Part shown: one piece after another, positions 9,308 through 18,182 of the stretch
Layout: each line of letters starts with the position of its first letter
How positions within the stretch are numbered: position 1 is the first letter of the stretch
From: an uncultured Clostridia bacterium
GTDB lineage: Bacteria; Bacillota; Clostridia; Oscillospirales; Acutalibacteraceae
Direction: 5' to 3'
Length of the DNA stretch: 64,000 bases
Assembly: GCA_947632045.1 (NCBI GenBank)
Contig: CANRNQ010000004.1
Location: forward strand, 58,184-122,183
Translations under genes and position numbers: made by a program
Notes under the pieces: generated by a model
What the model was told of the DNA's origin: nothing
What the model saw: only the letters and a program-made list of their open reading frames with translations
The model's database searches: none

Positions 9308-10435
9308 TCACTCCATAGTGCTGTATTCCTTCTGTAAAATAAAATCAACATTCGCGCGCTCGTAGGAATTTAGAACACTCTCGTCAAAATCCTCCGGCGA
9401 GATCGTGCCGTTGTACCAGGTACAGCGGTTAAAATAATCCTGAACCTCCTGCGAGTCAAAAAGTCTGCCGTGGCGTGCATATATCTCATTCCTCGCGAGC
9501 ACAAGGTCAAAACCGTCAACGCCCTCGAGATCGGGATAATCGAGATACCTGTCGCTGCTTTCCGGTAGGATATATGTGCTTATATCTCCGCTGTTGGGCT
9601 TTTCCGTCTGAGCTTCTGTCTGCGCCTCCGTTTGCTCCTCTTCCGTTGCCTCTGTCGGCGCAGGCTCAGTCTCGGATTCGCTGTCACCGGAATGTGTGGA
9701 TTCCGCAGAGCCGGAGGACGAGCCGCTTGACTCCGCCGCAACGGAAATCACGACCGTGCTGCCAAGCTCAACCATTTCACCGTCCTTAGGATTTTGATCT
9801 ATAACACAGCCGCTCTCGACCGTATCACTCTCCTGTTTTATAACGCTCGCTTTAAGCCCTCTCTGCTCTATCGCCGACACAGCGACCTGCTCCGGCTCGC
9901 CTATGACGTCGGGAACCTTGATTTTTTTCTCGGTCGCGGTGGTCGGCGCTGTCGGCTCGCTTATCATCGACGAGCTCATTGCCGGCGTTGAAGTGCCTCC
10001 GCAATTTTTTCCAAGCAGTATTGCCGCAAGGACAATTATGGCGAGGATCAGCACCGACGCGCAAACTACTATAACGATGTAGGCCTTTCTGTGCTTATTC
10101 GCCCTCTCGTTTCCGTACTCATCAATATCTTCCGGCGCGTACGGAGCATATTCCGCGGCCGCCTTAAGCCCGCTGTTGTCAAAAATTTTCGTCGCGTCAT
10201 CGTTTTTATCCGAGTCGAAGCCGTCCGAATAATATTCTGGCGAAAAAGAATTTCCACTCCGCTCAAACCCCGCATTTTCATTCTCGACTTGACGTATCTC
10301 GTCGTCAAGCCTCTTTTCCGTGCTGTTACTGAATATCTCGTGTTCGCTTTGCATTTCCTCAAGATTGCCTCCGCAATACGGGCAAAATCTCGCGCCGTCG
10401 CTAACTGCTTTTCCGCAATTTTGACACCTCATCAT
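9308..10435 (-). CDS. Membrane protein with zinc ribbon, PASTA and YARHG domains
   Basis: 375 residues. Cytoplasmic N-terminal zinc ribbon with Cys 4, 7, 18 and 21 (MMRCQNCGKAVSDGARFCPY), an acidic linker, one transmembrane helix near 118-142 (VIVVCASVLILAIIVLAAIL), then outside the cell a PASTA domain (IKVPDVIGEPEQVAVSAIEQ, about 170-235), a Thr/Glu-rich linker and a C-terminal YARHG domain (ARNEIYARHGRLFDSQEVQD, about 300-370). PASTA domains bind peptidoglycan fragments or muropeptides in other proteins; YARHG is found in secreted clostridial proteins, function unknown. A surface sensor or wall-anchored protein is an inference. GGAAGG precedes the start by 7 bases. Confidence 0.85.
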   Translation of the reverse strand: MMRCQNCGKAVSDGARFCPYCGGNLEEMQSEHEIFSNSTEKRLDDEIRQVENENAGFERSGNSFSPEYYSDGFDSDKNDDATKIFDNSGLKAAAEYAPYAPEDIDEYGNERANKHRKAYIVIVVCASVLILAIIVLAAILLGKNCGGTSTPAMSSSMISEPTAPTTATEKKIKVPDVIGEPEQVAVSAIEQRGLKASVIKQESDTVESGCVIDQNPKDGEMVELGSTVVISVAAESSGSSSGSAESTHSGDSESETEPAPTEATEEEQTEAQTEAQTEKPNSGDISTYILPESSDRYLDYPDLEGVDGFDLVLARNEIYARHGRLFDSQEVQDYFNRCTWYNGTISPEDFDESVLNSYERANVDFILQKEYSTME

Positions 10436-10481
10436 ATCACTGCCTTCCGAAAATTGATCCGCGCAAAATGCGTATGACAGA

Positions 10482-10510
10482 ATTATACAATATTTTCATA
10501 AAAAAAACAA
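10482..10510 (-). promoter_or_regulatory. Promoter of the PASTA/YARHG gene
   Basis: Minus strand: TTGTTT, 17 bases, TATAAT, about 47 bases before the start codon. Confidence 0.7.
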
Positions 10511-10588
10511 TATCGACAGGAGAAATCCAGCGACGTTCCACGCCGAATATTCGGCGTAGTCTGCGGCGCGCCTGATACAATTTGTAAT

Positions 10589-10617
10589 TTGAAGCTCAGC
10601 TTCTTTTGTGTTATAAT
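10589..10617 (+). promoter_or_regulatory. Promoter of tcdA
   Basis: TTGAAG, 17 bases, TATAAT on the plus strand, 52 bases before the tcdA start; it diverges from the promoter at 10482-10510. Confidence 0.7.
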
Positions 10618-10668
10618 TTCTACGATGTTTCAAATATTGAAATAATACAATTTTTCAGAGGTCATTTT

Positions 10669-11409
10669 ATGTTGGATCAGTTTTCAAGAACCGAGCTTTT
10701 ATTCGGCAGAGAGGCAATAGAGAAGCTTTCGCGCTCGCGCGTCGCGGTATTCGGCATAGGCGGCGTCGGCGGATACGTTGTAGAGGCCTTAGTCCGCTCG
10801 GGCGTTGGCACTATTGACATTATCGACAACGACAAAATCTGCCTGAGCAACCTGAACCGTCAAATATACGCCACGCACAGCACTCTCGGCAAATACAAGA
10901 CCGACGCGGCTATCGAGCGTATTCACGATATAAACCCCAAGGCGGCGGTCAACGCATACAAAATTTTTTACTCCCCCGAAACGGAGTCTATGTTTGACCT
11001 TGGCAAATATGATTATATCGTGGACGCTATCGACACGGTAACGGGAAAGATAGCCCTTGTTGTGAACGCCGCCGCTGCCGGCACGCCTATCATAAGCTCT
11101 ATGGGCGCGGGGAATAAGGTTAATCCCGCCGCCCTTGAGGTTGCGGATATATACAAGACCTCCGTCTGTCCGCTCGCCCGAGTTATGCGGTACGAGTTAA
11201 AGCGCAGGGGCATAAAGAGTCTTAAAACGGTATACTCTAAGGAGCCGCCCATCAAGCCCTTGGAAACAGCGCGGGCAGACGCGCTTGAAACAGAGCCGGA
11301 GCCGGGCGGTCGCCGGGGCGTTCCCGGCAGCAACGCCTTTGTTCCTGCGGCGGCGGGTCTGATAATAGCCGGAGAGGTTATCAAGGATCTCATACAATAC
11401 CATAGGTAA
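10669..11409 (+). CDS. tcdA: tRNA threonylcarbamoyladenosine dehydratase (ThiF/E1-like)
   Basis: Catalyses ATP-dependent cyclisation of t6A37 to ct6A in tRNAs. 246 residues, normal for TcdA. The adenylating fold shows VAVFGIGGVGGYVVEALVRS (nucleotide loop, from about residue 24), DIIDNDKICLSNLNRQIYAT, and the C-terminal GVPGSNAFVPAAAGLIIAGE. The start MLDQFSRTELLFG follows an AGAGGT site; longer in-frame starts overlap the promoter. It is monocistronic with its own promoter and terminator. Confidence 0.93.
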   Translation: MLDQFSRTELLFGREAIEKLSRSRVAVFGIGGVGGYVVEALVRSGVGTIDIIDNDKICLSNLNRQIYATHSTLGKYKTDAAIERIHDINPKAAVNAYKIFYSPETESMFDLGKYDYIVDAIDTVTGKIALVVNAAAAGTPIISSMGAGNKVNPAALEVADIYKTSVCPLARVMRYELKRRGIKSLKTVYSKEPPIKPLETARADALETEPEPGGRRGVPGSNAFVPAAAGLIIAGEVIKDLIQYHR

Positions 11410-11433
11410 AATTTCAAATTGCAGACTAAAATA

Positions 11434-11476
11434 AAAAAATCCGATTATAAGCCAAGCAGGCTCAAATCGGATTTTT
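11434..11476. terminator. Bidirectional terminator between tcdA and the DUF5684 gene
   Basis: AAAAAATCCGATT pairs with AATCGGATTTTT, giving A and T tracts on both sides, between convergent genes. Confidence 0.88.
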
Positions 11477-11499
11477 GCTTTGTCGTATCAATAATTTAA

Positions 11500-12000
11500 C
11501 TACTTATCTGCTCCAACATACTTTGACTGACCGAAGGCAAGAATAAGCTGGAATATCACCGACAGGAAAATCAGGCCGACTGTATATCCCGCTCCGTGAC
11601 CGAAGGCCTTGGAGAGCTTATGCATTGATATTATCGCTATAACCGCCGCAATTACGCCCAAGACGAGCATAACCGCCGCGAATATCACAAACAGCGCTAT
11701 GTTGCTTTCCATCGTGGGATGAATAATTGTATACGCACTTACAGCGCCGCCCGTGAGGATAGAAATTATGAGCATCACAACGAACATACTCGGCTTCCAT
11801 GTGATTTTGTAGAGTATGTAAAGGTTATAGATCGGTATAATGCACTTCCAGCCCTTTTCTCCCGCCTTGGTAAAGATTTTCCACATTGCGATTATCGAGA
11901 GTATACCAACGACTGCCGCAGGTATATAATAGGTCGGCGACATATAAAAATTGCCATAGTTACTCTCGTTAATCGAATGCCATAATTGATTGAAGTCCAT
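11500..12000 (-). CDS. Multi-pass membrane protein, DUF5684 type
   Basis: 166 residues with four probable membrane helices (YYIPAAVVGILSIIAMWKIF; MFVVMLIISILTGGAVSAY; IALFVIFAAVMLVLGVIAAV; a C-terminal helix). Between helices 1 and 2 is GEKGWKCIIPIYNLYILYKI, the signature I associate with DUF5684, often found fused to or near signal peptidases. Function unknown. The ATG has an AGAGGAGG site. It ends against the tcdA terminator. Confidence 0.75.
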   Translation of the reverse strand: MDFNQLWHSINESNYGNFYMSPTYYIPAAVVGILSIIAMWKIFTKAGEKGWKCIIPIYNLYILYKITWKPSMFVVMLIISILTGGAVSAYTIIHPTMESNIALFVIFAAVMLVLGVIAAVIAIISMHKLSKAFGHGAGYTVGLIFLSVIFQLILAFGQSKYVGADK

Positions 12001-12193
12001 TTCTGTGTTCCTCCTCTAAAAAATAAAAATAATAAATAATATGCCGCATTGCCGAATGAGCCTAAAAAATAACAACCGCGCCCATATCGGATTTTGAAAC
12101 ATATTATCACAAGGATATCACACGCTTTTTGAATATTCAAGCTTTTTTGAACGAAAGGTCAACATATCAGTACAAAAGCCACGGATTGCGGGT

Positions 12194-12423
12194 GGCTGTC
12201 GCTCGACCCGTTATCACCCTGTGCTTAAAGGGCGGAGTCGGGCGGCGACCCGCGCCCCCGCAGGGGGCGCTCGGAAAAGCGCGGCGGCAAAGCTTTTACC
12301 GCGAGGCTCAGTCCCTGCCCCGCCGCGCTTTTCTGCAAATTTCCGCCGGCGCGGCGGAAATTTGCGGTCGCCGCCCGAACCAAAGCCCCGTTTAAAACTA
12401 TCCGCGGCACAAACGCGACAGCC
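12194..12423. repeat. Cloverleaf repeat, copy 2 (core 12238-12378)
   Basis: Core stem TCGGGCGGCGACC (12238) with GGTCGCCGCCCGA (12366). Left hairpin GCGCCCCC/GGGGGCGC, central stem AAAAGCGCGGCGG/CCGCCGCGCTTTT, right hairpin AAATTTCCGCC/GGCGGAAATTT. Outer repeat GGCTGTCGC (12194) and GCGACAGCC (12415). It fills the gap between divergent genes at 12000 and 12547. Confidence 0.85.
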
Positions 12424-12546
12424 GAAAATTTTTCGCGCCTTCTTCACATTGTGCCTCAAAGGTGATAAAATTTAATCAGCGGCGCTTATCGCGGCAGCCG
12501 CTCATCATAACAACGCGGCAAATAAAGCCGCCAAAGGAGCTTCAAA

Positions 12547-13527
12547 ATGAAAAAAATAAGATTTGCCTCAATTATCCTAATTTTCGTATTTCTCATAAGC
12601 CTTACCTCCTGCGGGCAAAGCAACGGAGCGGACTATTCCGACTTGAACAATTGGGCGTATTACGAATCGGGAGCCTCTCAAAAAACAGCTGACGTGTTCT
12701 TCATATGCCCCACCGTTTACTCGGGCTCGGCCGACAGCAGGAATATGCCCCTGACGGACGAAAGCGCAAGGGCGAGCTTTCTCGGCGCGACTAATATGGA
12801 AAAGGGATTATATGACGGCGACGGCAGATTTTTCGCCCCGTACTACCGCCAGGCGGCTATGTATACATATACTCTCTCTAAAGAGGAAAGCGAAAAATAT
12901 CTGTCGAGCGCCTTTGAGGACGTCAAGGCGGCCTTTAACTATTACTACGAGAACGAAAATAACGGCCGCCCCATAATCTTAGCCGGATTTTCACAGGGCG
13001 CGGATATGTGCATAAGGCTTATAAAGGAATGCTTCGAGGACAAAACAGATCAGCTTGTCGCCTGCTACGCCATCGGCTGGCGCGTCACCCAAGAGGAGAT
13101 CGAGCAATACCCGTGGCTTAAATTCGCCCAAGGGGAGAAGGATACCGGAGTCGTAATAGCGTATAACAGCGAGGATAAGAGCATCGACGACTCTCTTATG
13201 ATACCAAAGGGCACAAAGACGCTTGCAATAAACCCCCTAAACTGGAAAACCGACGGAACTCCCGCCGATAAATCCCTGAATCTCGGAGCGTGCTTTACGG
13301 ATTACAACGGCAGCGTGACAAAGGAAATACCGCATTTGACCGGAGCGTATATTGACAGCGAGCGCGGCGCGCTGAAGGTGACTGACATAAATCCCGCAGA
13401 TTACCCTGCCGAAATAGACATATTCAAAAATGGAATATATCATGTATACGATTACCAATTCTTTTACAGAAATATTCAAAAAAATGTTTCTGTAAGACTT
13501 GAATCATTTGAAAATCAAAACAATTAA
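12547..13527 (+). CDS. DUF3089 family alpha/beta-hydrolase lipoprotein
   Basis: 326 residues with a lipoprotein signal peptide (MKKIRFASIILIFVFLISLT, then SCG; Cys22 is the predicted lipidation site). The mature part matches DUF3089: VFFICPTVYSGSADSRNMPL near the start, AFNYYYENENNGRPIILAGF, and the nucleophile elbow GFSQG near residue 147. This implies an exported serine hydrolase whose substrate I cannot name. The ATG follows AAAGGAGC. No obvious partner genes. Confidence 0.85.
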   Translation: MKKIRFASIILIFVFLISLTSCGQSNGADYSDLNNWAYYESGASQKTADVFFICPTVYSGSADSRNMPLTDESARASFLGATNMEKGLYDGDGRFFAPYYRQAAMYTYTLSKEESEKYLSSAFEDVKAAFNYYYENENNGRPIILAGFSQGADMCIRLIKECFEDKTDQLVACYAIGWRVTQEEIEQYPWLKFAQGEKDTGVVIAYNSEDKSIDDSLMIPKGTKTLAINPLNWKTDGTPADKSLNLGACFTDYNGSVTKEIPHLTGAYIDSERGALKVTDINPADYPAEIDIFKNGIYHVYDYQFFYRNIQKNVSVRLESFENQNN

Positions 13528-13582
13528 ATTAACACTTCCGTTCCGGAAATATTTACATCCGTCTTATTTCTCGCATATTTAC

Positions 13583-13610
13583 TTGCTTTTTTTCTCACTT
13601 TTGCTATAAT
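13583..13610 (+). promoter_or_regulatory. Putative promoter of the response regulator
   Basis: TTGCTT, 16 bases, TATAAT, with the start codon about 150 bases downstream. The leader between them is unexplained. Confidence 0.5.
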
Positions 13611-13762
13611 TTTAAATGGAACAAGGCTTGATAGCTTGCCTTATCAAAGCGGCTGCTGCCTCAGCCGTCAATTGGACTCGGCTTTTCACAGCCTCCGGCG
13701 GAGCACGGCTCCCGCTGAACGGCGCCGACTTATATAAAACAGCTTTAAAGGTTGGTTGGTCT

Positions 13763-14481
13763 ATGTATAGATTTGCCCTTTGCGACGATGACCTCGATTT
13801 CTGCGCGCGATTTAAAAAGATTTAAAAAATGCAGCGGCGAACAAAAACGCCCCGTATACATTGGACTGCTATAACGACCGCAGCTCTCTTTTTAACGCCC
13901 TCGATTCCGAGGGAGATTTTGATTTGATTTTTCTCGACGTTGATCTGGGGAACGAAAACGGCATTGATATTGCGAGAGAGTTGCGCCGCGAACAAAGAAA
14001 ATCCGATATTGTATTCATCACGAGCTTCAGCGACTACGCCGTCGACAGCTATGACGTAGAGCCTCTGCACTATTTACTTAAATCGGGCAACTCGAGTCGT
14101 CTTGAGGATGCGCTCAACAGGTTCCTCGCGAAAAACAGGCCGACAAAGGTTCGCGTCAAAACGACAAAGGGTATGATTTTTATTGACCTTTCAAATATTA
14201 TGTATTTTGAAATATTCAGTCACGATATAGTAATGCATATGAAGGACGGCCGCGAGGAAGCCTTTCGCGGCACTCTGAAAAACATTGAAGAGGCTTTGCC
14301 GCCCATGAGCTTTGTCAAGCCTTATCGCAGCTATCTTGTAAACTTAGAGTGCATATCGGGCATATCTCCGCATGATATAATATTGAACAACGACGTAAGG
14401 CTCCCCTTGAGTAAATCTATGTATAATAAAATACAAATAATATTTATGGACTATCTTGGAAAAAAGAAGATGTTCTTATGA
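13763..14481 (+). pseudogene. LytTR-family response regulator with a frameshift
   Basis: The ATG at 13763 opens MYRFALCDDDLDFCARFKKI and meets a stop within 21 codons. The -1 frame continues without a break (DLKNAAANKNAPYTLDCYND) through a receiver domain (LIFLDVDLGNENGIDIAREL, phosphoacceptor near Asp59), DIVFITSFSDYAVDSYDVEP and a C-terminal LytTR DNA-binding domain (MIFIDLSNIMYFEIFSHDI; MSFVKPYRSYLVNLECIS) to 14481. One added A in the AAAAAG run near 13813 would restore a regulator of about 239 residues. It may be an inactivated gene, a sequencing error or a programmed -1 frameshift. Internal starts near 13861 would lack most of the first receiver strand and its acidic pocket. No histidine kinase is adjacent. 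Confidence 0.82.
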
Positions 14482-14485
14482 ACCA

Positions 14486-14520
14486 ATGCGCCGCCCCAAA
14501 TTGAGGCGGCGCATTTCTAT
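14486..14520 (+). terminator. Terminator of the response regulator
   Basis: ATGCGCCGCC and GGCGGCGCAT form a 10-bp stem followed by TTCTATTATTT. Confidence 0.75.
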
Positions 14521-14561
14521 TATTTCTATTGCCTTTAAAGCTTTGTTTTTTTCTCTTTATA

Positions 14562-14605
14562 AAACTTAAAGCGCAAGCTGCCGTCAAGGGACGGTGCAGC
14601 TTGCG
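14562..14605 (-). terminator. Terminator of rpoBC
   Basis: CGCAAGCTGC and GCAGCTTGCG pair; on the minus strand the stem is followed by a T-rich tract. It begins 9 bases after the rpoC stop. Confidence 0.82.
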
Positions 14606-14613
14606 TTTATTTA

Positions 14614-17600
14614 TCATTCGTTTGCCGCTTCGGACGAGGTCGGTGTGAAATAATTTTCCTCTATCTCGACATCGCTGTAACGGTGCATACCGGTTCCTGC
14701 CGGAACAAGCTTGCCTATCAAGACGTTTTCCTTTAATCCGAGAAGCGGGTCGACCTTGCCCTTTATGGCAGCGTCGGTCAACACCTTTGTCGTTTCCTGG
14801 AAGGAGGCCGCCGAAAGGAAGCTGTCGGTCGCGAGCGAGGCCTTTGTAATACCGAGAAGAGTCTGGGTGAAGGTCGCTTCTCTTAGCCCCTCCTCGCCGT
14901 TTTCTATTCTCTTCCTTATCTCTTCGTTCGCGGCGTAAACCTCGCTCTTGTCTACAAGAGCGCTCGGAAGCAGATTGGTATCTCCGCCGTCCTCTATTCT
15001 CACCTTTTTCATCATCTGGCGAACTATTACCTCTATATGCTTGTCGTTGATGTCAACACCCTGCATACGATAGGTTCTCTGAACCTCTTGAATGAGGTAA
15101 TCCTGAACCGCTGCGGCTCCCTGTATGGCGAGAATGTCATGCGGGTTTTTAGAGCCCTCGGTTATCATATCTCCGGCCTGTACCTGCTGGCCGTCCTCCA
15201 TCTTGGTTCTCGAGCCAAACGGTATAAGATAAGAGCGCTCCTCGCCGGTTTCCTTGTTATAAACTACGGCGTGGCGGTTGTTCTTTATCTCTTCAAACCT
15301 GACCTCTCCACTTATTTCGCTGAGTATCGCGAGATGCTTCGGCTTTCTGCTTTCAAACAGCTCCTCAACACGCGGCAGACCCTGTGTAATATCCTCCGCT
15401 GAAGCGATGCCGCCCGTATGGAAGGTACGCATTGTAAGCTGTGTACCCGGCTCTCCTATCGACTGAGCCGCGATAATTCCGACAGCCTCGCCGACTGTGA
15501 CAGGCTGGCCGTTGGCAAGGTTGGAGCCGTAGCACTTCTTGCATACGCCGTGCTTTGCGCGGCAGCCGAGTATTGAGCGTATCTTTATTCTATCAACGCC
15601 TGAGTTCACGATTATATCCGCCTCTGCGTCGCCCATCATCTTTTCCTTTGAAACGAGCACGTTACCGTTCTCGTCGCAGAAATCATCGAGCAGATAGCGG
15701 CCGAGCAGTCTTTCGTGCAGGCTCTCTATCGATTCCTTGCCGTCGCGTATATCAAATATTTCGAGTCCCTCGTCGGTGTGGCAGTCGTCCTCGCGGATTA
15801 TGACCTCCTGAGAAACATCGACAAGTCGCCTTGTGAGGTATCCCGAGTCCGCGGTACGCAGCGCCGTATCGGCAAGTCCCTTTCTGGCTCCGCGCGAGGA
15901 GATGAAGTATTCCATAATATTGAGTCCCTCACGGTAATTAGCCCTGATGGGAATTTCAATGGTTTTACCCGAGGTGTTGGCGATAAGTCCGCGCATACCC
16001 GCGAGCTGACGAATCTGGCTCATGCTTCCGCGGGCTCCAGAGTCCGCCATCATAAATATCGGGTTGTATTTTCCAAGGTTGCCCTCGAGCGCCTTTGTTA
16101 CTCTGTTTGTCGCGTCGCCCCAAATATCGAGCACCCTTGCGTATCTCTCGTCGTTTGAGAGAAGACCCATTTTATAGAGGTTTCTTACGCTGTCTACGTC
16201 TGCCTCCGCCTGCGCTATTATCTCCTTCTTGGCCGGCGGTATCTCCGCATCGATAACGGCTACCGTGATAGCGCCCTTGGTCGAATATTTATAGCCCTGA
16301 GATTTGATATCGTCAAGAACCCTTGAGGTGATCTCGGTACCGTGTACCTTGATGCACTTGTCTATTATCTTTCCAAGCATCTTCTTTCCGACAAGGAAAT
16401 CTATCTCGTATTTAAACTCGTTTTCGGGGTCTGACCTGTCGACAAAGCCGAGATCCTGCGGTATCGGTCTGTTGAATATTATCTTGCCGACCGTCGTGTC
16501 GACTATCGCGCTCTTTTCAACGCCGTTCTTTATTATGGTGCGCCTTACCTTTATCTTTGCGTGCAGGCTTACTACTCCCGTTTCATAAGCCATATAAGCC
16601 TCTTCTACATCTCTGAATATTTTGCCCTCGCCCATTTCTCCGTCCTTGTCAAGGGTGAGATAATATGAGCCGAGGATCATATCCTGAGTAGGAACAGCCA
16701 CAGGACGGCCGTCAGAGGGCTTTAAGAGGTTGCCTGCGGCGAGCATTAAGAATCTCGCCTCTGCCTGAGCCTCTGCGGAAAGAGGAACGTGAACTGCCAT
16801 CTGGTCGCCGTCGAAGTCGGCGTTGTACGCGGTACAAACGAGCGGGTGGAGCTTGAGCGCTCTGCCCTCGACCAAAACAGGCTCGAACGCCTGGATTCCG
16901 AGGCGGTGAAGCGTCGGCGCACGGTTAAGCAGAACCGGGTGACCCTTGATAACGACCTCCAAAGCGTCCCAAACCTCGGGCTTCGCCCTTTCAACGGCCT
17001 TTCTCGCCGCCTTTATATTCTGCACTATTTTCTTTTCGACAAGCCTTTTCATAACAAAGGGCTTGAACAGCTCCAGCGCCATCTCCTTAGGGAGTCCGCA
17101 CTGGTACATCTTAAGCTCCGGCCCTACGACGATAACCGAACGTCCCGAATAGTCAACGCGCTTTCCGAGCAGGTTTTGACGGAAGCGTCCCTGCTTGCCC
17201 TTGAGCATATCGGATAGCGATTTAAGCGCCCTGTTGTTCGGGCCGGTGACGGGTCTGCCGCGTCTGCCGTTGTCTATCAGCGCGTCGACCGCCTCCTGGA
17301 GCATTCTCTTTTCGTTTCTTATGATAATATCGGGAGCTTCAAGCTCCAAAAGTCTTTTAAGACGGTTGTTTCTGTTGATGACTCTGCGGTAAAGGTCATT
17401 AAGGTCGCTCGTTGCAAAGCGTCCGCCGTCAAGCTGTACCATCGGTCTTATATCCGGCGGAATGACGGGTATAACGTCGAGTATCATCCACTCGGGGCGG
17501 TTGCCCGAAATTCTGAACGCCTCTACGACCTCAAGCCTTTTGAGTATTCGCGCTCTTTTTTGTCCCGACGCTCCCTCGAGCTCCTCCTTAAGCTCGGACG

Positions 17601-18162
17601 AGAGCTCTTCAAGGTCTATCTCTGCAAGCAGCTTTTTTATGGCCTCGGCTCCCATTTCCGCTTCGAAGTCGTCTTCATATTTTTCGCGCATCTCGCGGTA
17701 ATCCTTTTCGGCCAGCACCTGCATCTTTGTAAGTCCGCGCACGTCGCCGGGGTCGGTGACGATGTAGTTTGCAAAGTAGAGCACCTTTTCAAGCAGCCTC
17801 GGAGAGATATCGAGCATAAGCCCTATTCTTGACGGTATGCCCTTGAAGTACCATATATGAGAAACCGGAGCGGCAAGCTCGATGTGACCCATTCTTTCGC
17901 GTCTTACCTTGGCTCTTGTAACCTCAACGCCGCACTTGTCGCAAACCTTGCCCTTGTAGCGTATTCTCTTATATTTTCCGCAGTGGCACTCCCAGTCCTT
18001 GGTGGGGCCGAAAATGCGCTCGCAGTACAGTCCGTCACGCTCGGGCTTTAATGTTCTGTAATTTATGGTTTCCGGCTTTTTTACCTCGCCGTATGACCAC
18101 TCTCTTATCTTATCGGGAGATGCAAGACCTATTTTTATTGACTCAAAAACATTAAATTCCAT
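14614..18162 (-). CDS. rpoC: DNA-directed RNA polymerase subunit beta'
   Basis: Catalytic subunit of RNA polymerase. The 1182-residue protein has the N-terminal zinc-binding motif ([20 protein letters not shown]), the active-site Mg motif [16 protein letters not shown] (near residue 446), the C-terminal zinc-binding Cys set ([13 protein letters not shown]) and trigger-loop region [19 protein letters not shown]. Length is normal for Firmicutes. GGGAGGTC precedes the ATG. It lies 20 bases after rpoB and shares its promoter. Confidence 0.99.
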   Translation of the reverse strand: MEFNVFESIKIGLASPDKIREWSYGEVKKPETINYRTLKPERDGLYCERIFGPTKDWECHCGKYKRIRYKGKVCDKCGVEVTRAKVRRERMGHIELAAPVSHIWYFKGIPSRIGLMLDISPRLLEKVLYFANYIVTDPGDVRGLTKMQVLAEKDYREMREKYEDDFEAEMGAEAIKKLLAEIDLEELSSELKEELEGASGQKRARILKRLEVVEAFRISGNRPEWMILDVIPVIPPDIRPMVQLDGGRFATSDLNDLYRRVINRNNRLKRLLELEAPDIIIRNEKRMLQEAVDALIDNGRRGRPVTGPNNRALKSLSDMLKGKQGRFRQNLLGKRVDYSGRSVIVVGPELKMYQCGLPKEMALELFKPFVMKRLVEKKIVQNIKAARKAVERAKPEVWDALEVVIKGHPVLLNRAPTLHRLGIQAFEPVLVEGRALKLHPLVCTAYNADFDGDQMAVHVPLSAEAQAEARFLMLAAGNLLKPSDGRPVAVPTQDMILGSYYLTLDKDGEMGEGKIFRDVEEAYMAYETGVVSLHAKIKVRRTIIKNGVEKSAIVDTTVGKIIFNRPIPQDLGFVDRSDPENEFKYEIDFLVGKKMLGKIIDKCIKVHGTEITSRVLDDIKSQGYKYSTKGAITVAVIDAEIPPAKKEIIAQAEADVDSVRNLYKMGLLSNDERYARVLDIWGDATNRVTKALEGNLGKYNPIFMMADSGARGSMSQIRQLAGMRGLIANTSGKTIEIPIRANYREGLNIMEYFISSRGARKGLADTALRTADSGYLTRRLVDVSQEVIIREDDCHTDEGLEIFDIRDGKESIESLHERLLGRYLLDDFCDENGNVLVSKEKMMGDAEADIIVNSGVDRIKIRSILGCRAKHGVCKKCYGSNLANGQPVTVGEAVGIIAAQSIGEPGTQLTMRTFHTGGIASAEDITQGLPRVEELFESRKPKHLAILSEISGEVRFEEIKNNRHAVVYNKETGEERSYLIPFGSRTKMEDGQQVQAGDMITEGSKNPHDILAIQGAAAVQDYLIQEVQRTYRMQGVDINDKHIEVIVRQMMKKVRIEDGGDTNLLPSALVDKSEVYAANEEIRKRIENGEEGLREATFTQTLLGITKASLATDSFLSAASFQETTKVLTDAAIKGKVDPLLGLKENVLIGKLVPAGTGMHRYSDVEIEENYFTPTSSEAANE

Positions 18163-18182
18163 TTATTAAAGACCTCCCTTTA

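Noticed and set aside
9015..9365. Several Arg/Pro/Ala-rich open frames across cloverleaf repeats (also at 12214, 22597, 25334, 29010, 32091, 37036 and 40573)
   Set aside because: They arise from the GC-rich paired arms, are not conserved between copies in the same frame, and lack ribosome sites.
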